Positions 18,197 to 24,048 of a stretch of 64,000 nt of DNA are shown here, piece by piece. This stretch comes from Lewinellaceae bacterium (GTDB taxonomy: Bacteria > Bacteroidota > Bacteroidia > Chitinophagales > Saprospiraceae): positions 15,885-79,884 of the forward strand of contig JACJYB010000019.1 in NCBI GenBank assembly GCA_020636355.1, written 5' to 3'. Numbering within the stretch: position 1 is the first letter of the stretch; each line of letters opens with the position of its first letter. The translations under genes were made by a program, and so were the position numbers. The notes under the pieces were generated by a model. It saw only the letters and a list, made by a program, of their open reading frames with translations, had not been told where the DNA came from and made no database searches.

Positions 18197-18280
18197 CTAT
18201 CGCTTGTCTATAATGCGTGAACCCACCATCAGGGATACGCTCATAAAAATAGCCAGACCCACAATCGTCAAAATCAACAT
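18197..18280 (-). CDS. Possible 27-residue membrane microprotein
   Basis: ATG at 18280 to TAG at 18197-18199 encodes a peptide beginning MLILTIVGLAIFMSVSLMVG and ending SRIIDKR, i.e. one hydrophobic helix followed by a positively charged tail. This is the pattern of genuine bacterial single-helix microproteins. The gap has no other gene on this strand. There is no homology evidence, and short hydrophobic ORFs arise by chance. Confidence 0.3.
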   Translation of the reverse strand: MLILTIVGLAIFMSVSLMVGSRIIDKR

Positions 18281-18503
18281 ACTTTTCCGTTTTACGCTTC
18301 GTCTTGCTCTATGACTTTACGGCTTCGGATTTGGGATGGCCTAAATATGCTACAAATAAAAGTAACTTATAAAGTGTACAACGGGGGAAAAATTACATTT
18401 TTTTAACTCCCATACATAAGCCAAATATAAAAAACTGCTTATACATTAGGCAACTTTATATTAAAGATTTTTCACATCTTATTGAAAGTTCATTACGTGC
18501 TAT

Positions 18504-18550
18504 AAAAAAAGACCCGCATCAGGTTCCCACTCGCCAGAACCCAATGCAGG
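18504..18550 (-). terminator. Rho-independent terminator of the aromatic amino acid operon
   Basis: On the minus strand CCTGCAT-TG-GGTTC pairs with GAACC-TG-ATGCGGG across a 10-nt loop (7 bp, a 2-nt internal mismatch, then 5 bp) and is followed by TCTTTTTTT. It lies about 60 bp beyond the stop of the last operon gene (18611). A strong, conventional terminator. Confidence 0.88.
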
Positions 18551-18610
18551 CCGCACCTTTCGCCAGGCAGGTCACCTGGCCAGGCTAATTAAGTTTGATT
18601 CTCTTGAATG

Positions 18611-19699
18611 TCAGGATTTTACCTCAATGGTTTCATTCATGATCCTGGCCTGATGGTTGATGGATTCTTCATGAATTGCCGTAAAGACCTTCCGGATGAA
18701 ATCCCCACTTAACCCTTGGTCTTCACCTTTTTTGACCACCGTCTCGATAATTTCGTTCCAACGATCCGGCTGGTAAATGGAAATGTTATTCAGTTTTTTA
18801 TAGTTCCCAATGGCTTCGGACAACTTCATCCGGTCACTCAATAAATGCATGATCTCACGATCGATGTTGTCGATCTGGTTCCGTAATTCATGGATATTCT
18901 CCTGATATTCCTTACTACTTGACTTTAATTCCCGGATGATCAAACGGTCCACGATGTCCTGAAATCCGGTTGGGGTAACCTGCTGGGCGGCATCACTCCA
19001 GGCATTGTCCGGATCGATATGCGTTTCCAGCATAAGCCCATCGTAGTTTAGATCCAGAGCCTGCTGTGAGATATCCTTCAGTAGCGTACGGTTGCCACAG
19101 ATATGACTTGCATCGACTATGAGTTGAAGTTCGGGATAACGCCTTTTCAATTCCAGTGCAATCTCCCATCGAGGTATATTGCGGTAGACGGATTTACCGT
19201 AGGTACTGAATCCCCGGTGAATAATCCCCAGACGACTGATGCCTGCTTTATAAAGTCGTTCAATAGCTCCAATCCATAAGCTGAGGTCCGGGTTGATCGG
19301 ATTCTTCACCAATACCGGAATGTCAATCCCTTCCAGCGCATCGGCAACTTCCTGAACCGAAAACGGATTCACCGTGGTACGGGCTCCAATCCAAAGCACA
19401 TCTACGCCTGCTTTCAAAGATTCGAAAACGTGCTGGGTATTGGCCACTTCAACGGTTGTTTTAAGGCCGTAGGTCTCTTTGACCTGCTTTAACCACCGTA
19501 ACCCATCCCTACCAATACCTTCAAAAGAATTCGGTCTTGTACGGGGTTTCCATATCCCGGCGCGAAACAGGTCAATGTTTTTGTCAGCAAGTTGTTCGGC
19601 GGTGCGCATTACCTGTTCTTCGGTCTCTGCACTACAGGGTCCGGCGATAAGAACCGGTCTCTTCAGGTTTTCAAAAACGGGTTTGATGTTCATTTCCAT
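18611..19699 (-). CDS. Bifunctional DAHP synthase (3-deoxy-7-phosphoheptulonate synthase) / chorismate mutase
   Basis: The 362-residue fusion joins the first shikimate-pathway step to the chorismate branch point. The N-terminal domain (about 1-255) is a KDSA/AroF-type DAHP synthase with GPCSAE, GIWKPRTRPNSFEG, the metal-binding VDASHICGNR and a DGLMLETH motif. The C-terminal domain (about 268-350) is an AroQ-type helical chorismate mutase (LRNQIDNIDREIMHLLSDRM), which in such fusions also mediates feedback control of the synthase. This domain order is common in Bacteroidota. It is the last gene of the operon, 6 bp after tyrA. ATG at 19699 is used; a second ATG two codons in is equally possible. 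Confidence 0.93.
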   Translation of the reverse strand: MEMNIKPVFENLKRPVLIAGPCSAETEEQVMRTAEQLADKNIDLFRAGIWKPRTRPNSFEGIGRDGLRWLKQVKETYGLKTTVEVANTQHVFESLKAGVDVLWIGARTTVNPFSVQEVADALEGIDIPVLVKNPINPDLSLWIGAIERLYKAGISRLGIIHRGFSTYGKSVYRNIPRWEIALELKRRYPELQLIVDASHICGNRTLLKDISQQALDLNYDGLMLETHIDPDNAWSDAAQQVTPTGFQDIVDRLIIRELKSSSKEYQENIHELRNQIDNIDREIMHLLSDRMKLSEAIGNYKKLNNISIYQPDRWNEIIETVVKKGEDQGLSGDFIRKVFTAIHEESINHQARIMNETIEVKS

Positions 19700-19705
19700 G
19701 ATGGA

Positions 19706-20551
19706 TTACTTTAATATTTTGCGAATGTGATTTGCTTGATCAATTAATTCGTGGAAAGTATTAAAATCCTTTTTGATTAGAAGGCTTCGAAATCGTGATA
19801 GGACATTGATGTGTTCATCCAATACATCCAGTACATTATCCCGGTTCTGGCGAAAAATAGGAACCCACATATCCGGTGAGCTCTTTGCCAGCCGCACCGT
19901 AGAGTCAAAACCACCACTGGCGAGTTGAAAAATCCTTTTTTCATCCTTCTCCTTGGCTAATACCGTAAGGGCTAAAGCAAATGAGGATATATGGGAAATG
20001 TGGGACACATATGCAGCGTGCAGATCATGTTCATGGGCTTCAAGTTCTACAATGCGCATGCCCAGAGCCTCATAGAGCTCAATAACTCTTGCCACCGCAT
20101 CTGATGCGCTCCCCTCCCGATTACAGATCACTGAACATTTGCCTTCAAATAACCCACTGATGGCTGCCCCTGGGCCGGAGTTTTCCCGGCCAGCCATGGG
20201 ATGCGAGGCCACATACCGGCTCCGCATCGCATGATCTTTAACCGATTCTATCAAGGCTTCTTTGGTGGACCCTGCGTCCATCACCGTCTGGTTCGCATTG
20301 ACCTGATCCAATATTCCGGGCAAGACCTGCAGCATGGCATCCACCGGTATGGTTAAAAGTACCAGATCCGCTTCCAGGAGGGCTTCGCTCATCGGCAGGA
20401 CCAGATCAACCAAGCCCAATTCGAGAGCCTGCGTGGCATGGATTTCATTATTCTCCACACCGATAATCCGTGTAGCAAGGCCCCGCTCCCGGATATCCTT
20501 TGCAAACGAGCCACCAATGTGCCCCAGCCCTATTATCGTGATCTGATTCAT
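19706..20551 (-). CDS. tyrA: Prephenate dehydrogenase
   Basis: This 281-residue TyrA oxidatively decarboxylates prephenate to 4-hydroxyphenylpyruvate with NAD(P)+. The N-terminal Rossmann motif is ITIIGLGHIGGSFAKDIRE. The catalytic HPMAGREN segment follows, with its His at about 117. The helical C-terminal dimerisation domain contains SHISHISSFALAL and SGGFDSTVRLAKSSPDMW. No ACT domain is fused. It overlaps the aminotransferase gene by 4 bp (ATGA) and precedes the DAHP synthase by 6 bp, so the four genes are translationally coupled. Confidence 0.94.
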   Translation of the reverse strand: MNQITIIGLGHIGGSFAKDIRERGLATRIIGVENNEIHATQALELGLVDLVLPMSEALLEADLVLLTIPVDAMLQVLPGILDQVNANQTVMDAGSTKEALIESVKDHAMRSRYVASHPMAGRENSGPGAAISGLFEGKCSVICNREGSASDAVARVIELYEALGMRIVELEAHEHDLHAAYVSHISHISSFALALTVLAKEKDEKRIFQLASGGFDSTVRLAKSSPDMWVPIFRQNRDNVLDVLDEHINVLSRFRSLLIKKDFNTFHELIDQANHIRKILK

Positions 20552-21720
20552 GACTTAATTGCCGCAGTTGTTTTTAAGCGCTCCAGCGCAGCATCAAAGG
20601 TAGATACCGGGGCGCATAATGATATACGGATGTACCGGTCACCCCGGGATCCAAAGATGCCTCCAGGCGTGATAAATACATCGTTTTCATACAATATCTT
20701 ATCGGAAAGCTCGTAGCCGTCACGGACCTGGTCAGGCACCTTTCCCCAAACAAACATTCCAACGGAATCCGGGTCATAGCTGCAGTCCAATGCATCCATA
20801 AGTGCATAAACCCGCGCTTCCCTTTCCCGGTATACCGCATTCAGTTGATCGAACCAATCCTGCCCTAATGCAAGGGCATGAGCGGCCGCAAGTTGCGCAG
20901 GGGCGAACATCCCGGAATCCATGTTGCTCTTGAACCGCAGGACATCCCGGATTATTGCTGCATTTCCTACCATGGCTCCCTGTCTCCAGCCTGCCATATT
21001 GTGACTTTTACTCAATGAATTTAACTCGACAGCTACTTCCCTGGCTCCAGGTCTCGCCATCAGGCTGAGCGGCTGGTTGTTCCTTATAAAACTGTAAGGA
21101 TTGTCATGTGCAAGAATAATGTTGTGTTTGCGGGCAAACCGGATACATGCATCAAAAAAAGTTGGGGTTGCCAAGGCACCTGTAGGCATGTGGGGATAGT
21201 TGATCCACATGATTTTAACCTTACTTAAATCTTGTGTGGCCAGAGCTTCCAAATCGGGCAGCCAGTGGTTTGCAGCATCCAGTTCATAAGTCCGGACCAC
21301 CCCGCCCGCCAATCGGGTTGCAGATGCATAGGTGGGATAACCAGGGTTTGGTACAAGGACTTCGTCGCCGGCGTTGATAAAAGCCATGGAGAGATGCATA
21401 ATACCTTCCTTGGAGCCGGTCAAAGGCAAGATTTCCTCCTGGGAATCAAGTTCAACCTGATACCAGTTGCGGTAAAAGCTTGCCCAACCTTCCCTCAATG
21501 CCGGCAAACCAATATACGATTGATACGCATGCATGTCCGGACGGGCACTTTGCTGACTCAAAACATGGATGACTGAATCATCCGGCGCGAGGTCGGGGCT
21601 GCCTATCCCAAGATTAATAATGGTCTTCCCGGATGCTCGCAATTGAGCGATCTCTTTCAACTTCAGGGAGAAGTAATATTCTTCTACTCCCTGCAAACGA
21701 TTTGATGCTTCAATTGCCAT
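20548..21720 (-). CDS. Class I/II aminotransferase, probably aromatic
   Basis: The 390-residue fold-type I PLP enzyme has the PLP lysine in LNSLSKSHNMAGWR, the INYPHMPTGA motif, and the family opening INLGIGSPDLAPDD. Among family I aminotransferases it resembles LL-DAP/histidinol-phosphate-like enzymes of Bacteroidota aromatic operons. It overlaps pheA by 11 bp and tyrA by 4 bp. Its likely job is therefore transamination of phenylpyruvate and 4-hydroxyphenylpyruvate to Phe and Tyr (inferred from context), or of prephenate to arogenate. The sequence alone does not fix the substrate. Confidence 0.88.
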   Translation of the reverse strand: MAIEASNRLQGVEEYYFSLKLKEIAQLRASGKTIINLGIGSPDLAPDDSVIHVLSQQSARPDMHAYQSYIGLPALREGWASFYRNWYQVELDSQEEILPLTGSKEGIMHLSMAFINAGDEVLVPNPGYPTYASATRLAGGVVRTYELDAANHWLPDLEALATQDLSKVKIMWINYPHMPTGALATPTFFDACIRFARKHNIILAHDNPYSFIRNNQPLSLMARPGAREVAVELNSLSKSHNMAGWRQGAMVGNAAIIRDVLRFKSNMDSGMFAPAQLAAAHALALGQDWFDQLNAVYREREARVYALMDALDCSYDPDSVGMFVWGKVPDQVRDGYELSDKILYENDVFITPGGIFGSRGDRYIRISLCAPVSTFDAALERLKTTAAIKS

Positions 21721-22546
21721 AATAAGCTCCTTTAGGGTAATTGCCCAGTATTTTCATCCGGCCAGTAAACGGTTTGATAGAATCCAGGGCATATTTCATA
21801 TGATTCCGGTCCTCCAGAATAAAATCTGCAAAGAAAAGGTATTCAAATGGCTTTCCCAGCAATGGAACCGATTGAATCTTGGTCAAGTTGGCATGGTGAA
21901 AAGCCAATATCGACAATACCTTATGCAAACTGCCTATCTCATGAGAGACGGTAAAACAAATGGATATCTTGTTGTAGAGAAATTCCTGCTTTCGAGGTTT
22001 CCGGTCAAGGACCAGAAAACGAGTATAATTTTGCTTGTTGGTTTCAATGCTGCGCTTAAGGATGTTTAATCCATACATGTCTGCAGCCAGCGTACTGGCA
22101 ATGGCTCCAACTTCCGGCTTTCCCCACTCCTTTACCATCCGGGCACTCAGTGCGGTATCGATGTGTTCAATTATTTTGATGTTCGGCAGGGATTCAAAAA
22201 ACTCACGGCATTGAGCAATGGCGATTGGATGGGAATAGACCTCTTTAAGATCTTCAGTTTTTACGCCGGGCAAGGTCAGGAGGTTCTGCTTGATACGCAA
22301 GTAGACTTCTCCAATGATGTTTAGCTTGCTGGTATACAATAACATGTAATTGGATAACAAGGAGCCGGAGATGGTATTTTCTATAGCCATCATACCTATG
22401 TCACAATCCTCATGGGATTCGGTCCGTTCGACCACCTCTTCAAACGTATCACAGGGAATGACCTGAATTTGCTCGGCCGGATAATACGTCCGGGCAGCAA
22501 TCTCATGAAATGCACCTGGATAACCTTGAATACTCACTCGCTTCAT
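21710..22546 (-). CDS. pheA: Prephenate dehydratase with ACT domain
   Basis: This 278-residue monofunctional PheA converts prephenate to phenylpyruvate. The catalytic domain (about 1-182) starts VSIQGYPGAFHEIAA and ends with the TRF motif in NYTRFLVLDR. The ACT domain (about 195-270) binds Phe for feedback inhibition and shows the effector motifs as EIGSLHKVL and IQSVPLLGKPFEYLFF. No chorismate mutase is fused to it; that activity is at the other end of the operon. The ATG at 22546 lies only 16 nt after terminator 2 of the leader. Expression should therefore depend on read-through of both attenuators. Confidence 0.95.
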   Translation of the reverse strand: MKRVSIQGYPGAFHEIAARTYYPAEQIQVIPCDTFEEVVERTESHEDCDIGMMAIENTISGSLLSNYMLLYTSKLNIIGEVYLRIKQNLLTLPGVKTEDLKEVYSHPIAIAQCREFFESLPNIKIIEHIDTALSARMVKEWGKPEVGAIASTLAADMYGLNILKRSIETNKQNYTRFLVLDRKPRKQEFLYNKISICFTVSHEIGSLHKVLSILAFHHANLTKIQSVPLLGKPFEYLFFADFILEDRNHMKYALDSIKPFTGRMKILGNYPKGAYYGN

Positions 22547-22562
22547 AACATCTACTATCGTT

Positions 22563-22598
22563 TAAATAAAAAAGGAGTCTCGACTTCGGGACTCCTTT
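22563..22598 (-). terminator. Attenuator terminator 2 of the pheA leader
   Basis: The minus strand forms AAAGGAGTCCCG - AAGT - CGAGACTCCTTT, a 12-bp stem with one G-T pair, followed by a T-rich tract, ending 16 nt before the pheA ATG. Its ascending arm GGAGTCCCG (22587-22595) is perfectly complementary over 9 nt to CGGGACTCC (22631-22639) in the last codons of leader peptide 2. Terminator and antiterminator are therefore mutually exclusive. Confidence 0.88.
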
Positions 22599-22624
22599 AT
22601 TTTTTCAACCAAAACGGCTTAAAA

Positions 22625-22693
22625 TCACCTGGAGTCCCGTGATTTTCTAAAATAAAAGCTAAAATAAAAGTGATATCTGTGCGCTTTGGTCAT
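22625..22693 (-). CDS. Leader peptide 2 of the pheA operon (Phe/Tyr-rich)
   Basis: ATG at 22691-22693 to TGA at 22625-22627 encodes 22 residues; residues 7-15 read YHFYFSFYF, i.e. 5 Phe and 3 Tyr among 9 codons (all TTT or TAT). The last four sense codons before AGG-TGA contain CGGGACTCC, the antiterminator strand. In the standard ribosome-mediated model, a ribosome stalled at the Phe/Tyr codons leaves this strand free to open terminator 2. A ribosome reaching the stop covers it and the terminator forms. Upstream of the ATG is an A-rich stretch (GAAAGAAATTT), a typical Bacteroidota start context. Confidence 0.85.
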   Translation of the reverse strand: MTKAHRYHFYFSFYFRKSRDSR

Positions 22694-22710
22694 AAATTTC
22701 TTTCGGTTTT

Positions 22711-22745
22711 AAAACAAAAAAGGAGTCTCGTTCTCGGGACTCCTT
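22711..22745 (-). terminator. Attenuator terminator 1 of the pheA leader
   Basis: The minus strand forms AAGGAGTCCCG - AGAA - CGAGACTCCTT followed by TTTTTGTTTT. The stem is the same as in terminator 2 except at the loop and flanks. Its ascending arm can instead pair with CGGGATTTCCT (22773-22783) at the end of leader peptide 1 (CGGGA/TCCCG and TCCT/AGGA around a small internal loop). Confidence 0.85.
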
Positions 22746-22769
22746 CATGCTGCAAACGGCAATGGCACG

Positions 22770-22829
22770 CTAGGAAATCCCGGCATGGTCGCTAAAAAAG
22801 TAAAAATAAAAGGCACGTTTATGCTGCAT
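22770..22829 (-). CDS. Leader peptide 1 of the pheA operon (Phe/Tyr-rich)
   Basis: ATG at 22827-22829 to TAG at 22770-22772 encodes MQHKRAFYFYFFSDHAGIS. The run FYFYFF (residues 7-12) gives six consecutive Phe/Tyr codons, like the E. coli pheA and pheST leader peptides in principle. The codons just before the stop hold the antiterminator strand for terminator 1. The ATG is about 14 nt after the predicted transcription start from the promoter at 22849-22879. Confidence 0.85.
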   Translation of the reverse strand: MQHKRAFYFYFFSDHAGIS

Positions 22830-22848
22830 GAAAGGCTTATTAACGAAG

Positions 22849-22879
22849 CAAACCTAGCACTTTTTACCGGACATTGCAA
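22849..22879 (-). promoter_or_regulatory. Promoter of the pheA attenuated operon
   Basis: On the minus strand TTG (22877-22879), a 20-nt spacer and TAGGTTTG (22849-22856) match the Bacteroidota primary-sigma promoter TTG / TAnnTTTG exactly. The predicted start of transcription is about 22843, leaving a short untranslated leader before peptide 1. Confidence 0.7.
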
Positions 22880-23041
22880 TGGAAGCAATAAATTATTTAT
22901 TTCAAATTGATGAAATGGAAGTATAACCTGACGGAAATCCGATTTGTTATAGATTCCTCTTGTAGCCCGGGTAGTTTAAATATTGGCGTCATCTGAATTA
23001 ATCTGTCTGGCCAAAGTTGGAACCGCCTTTTCCAAAGAAAC

Positions 23042-23087
23042 AGCCGTAAATGAAACGGCTAAGCCAATCCATTAAAGGCTTACGGCT
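23042..23087 (-). terminator. Candidate terminator of the cysteine dioxygenase gene
   Basis: AGCCGTAA (23042-23049) and TTACGGCT (23080-23087) form a perfect 8-bp stem with a nested AGCCGTTT/AGGCTT-like inner repeat. The minus strand continues GTTTCTTT. It lies 60-110 bp past the stop of the gene at 23150-23776. Confidence 0.5.
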
Positions 23088-23149
23088 TTTGATCAGACTG
23101 GATTCAGAATTGGCCACAATGGAAAGATTTATATTTTGATAGGTTAGAG

Positions 23150-23776
23150 TCAGACTAAGCCGGGTGTATACGCATGCAAGCTAAAAGCATAGGCATCCGA
23201 AGGATTACCTACCGAGTGATAAGCCATGGTGTCATCCAGATACGCCATGCTTCCTGCCTGATAGCGGCATACCGCTAAAAGTTTACCCTCTTCTCTGGGT
23301 TCATAGCGCCGCTCTTCCAGTTCGCCCTGGAGCACTTTATAGACGCATCCGCCTTTTGCATGCCCATGAATGGAGCTGAATTTGCCGGGTTCCCACCGGA
23401 TGAGGACGACCTTCATAAATCGGTTTTGAACCAGGATGTAGCTCTTTTCCTCTCCCCGTCTGAACCGGCGAAATATTTTCGGATCATTGAAAACAACTTG
23501 CTGAAGTACGGGCAAAAATTGGGTCGCATTGTAAGATCCGTTGTGTGCGCTGAACGTCTTGAACAAATCGCGACAAACTTTTTCCAGGTTCGGGATGGTG
23601 CCTTTGGCAATGGCATTGGCTGCTACATCGGTCAATAGACCGGATGCATTGATGCCTTCTCCCATGGCGAATGAACGGGAAAACCAGCGGGTTATGGGTG
23701 ATTTTTCCCTGTTCTGATTGGTTGGCTGAAGTGGAAGTACTGTGATGTCGTTGTTTGAATTTACATTGATTTTCAT
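23150..23776 (-). CDS. Cysteine dioxygenase family protein
   Basis: The 208-residue cupin of the cysteine dioxygenase type I family oxidises cysteine to cysteine sulfinate using O2 and a mononuclear Fe. The three-His iron site is visible as H137-x-H139 (SSIHGHAKGG) and H187 (MAYHSVGNP). Cys144 and Tyr203 occupy the positions of the Cys93-Tyr157 crosslink of the mammalian enzyme, with nearly the same spacing. The N-terminal 40 residues are polar and family-atypical. The gene is monocistronic, between the aromatic leader and an ABC permease. Thiol dioxygenases of this fold can also use other thiols (e.g. 3-mercaptopropionate), so the exact substrate is inferred. Confidence 0.85.
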   Translation of the reverse strand: MKINVNSNNDITVLPLQPTNQNREKSPITRWFSRSFAMGEGINASGLLTDVAANAIAKGTIPNLEKVCRDLFKTFSAHNGSYNATQFLPVLQQVVFNDPKIFRRFRRGEEKSYILVQNRFMKVVLIRWEPGKFSSIHGHAKGGCVYKVLQGELEERRYEPREEGKLLAVCRYQAGSMAYLDDTMAYHSVGNPSDAYAFSLHAYTPGLV

Positions 23777-23903
23777 AATTCTTTGCTTTTGTATGATGCA
23801 AAGATGGACCTCAATGCAGGGGTGGGGTTTTGCCTAAAAGTTCAAGAATTTGACAAATCGGCTCAAATAAACGACCCTATGAACTTTCAGGTGTTTTTAT
23901 AGT

Positions 23904-23935
23904 CGGAAAAGGTGACCTCCCGATCACCTTTTCCG
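23904..23935. repeat. 12-bp perfect inverted repeat after the ABC permease gene
   Basis: CGGAAAAGGTGA (23904-23915) and TCACCTTTTCCG (23924-23935) form a perfect 12-bp stem with an 8-nt loop. It lies 114-145 bp past the permease stop and upstream of the cysteine dioxygenase gene. No T-tract follows on either strand. It may terminate weakly, stabilise the 3' end, or serve as an operator. Confidence 0.55.
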
Positions 23936-24048
23936 GATGGAGACAAATCCTTAATTCAGGATTCAAAAGCAATCCGTGAGCAAGTAGTTTTATCATTCGC
24001 CTTACATGGATGTTCTATCCATCAACTATTCCAATTCACAGCTATCGG

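Larger units (their letters stand above)
18143..18610. other. Gap between NqrM-like gene and aromatic operon end
   Basis: This 468-bp gap contains a possible 27-residue membrane peptide on the minus strand (18197-18280) and the aromatic operon terminator (18504-18550). The AT-rich stretch 18350-18500 shows nothing recognisable. Confidence 0.6.
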
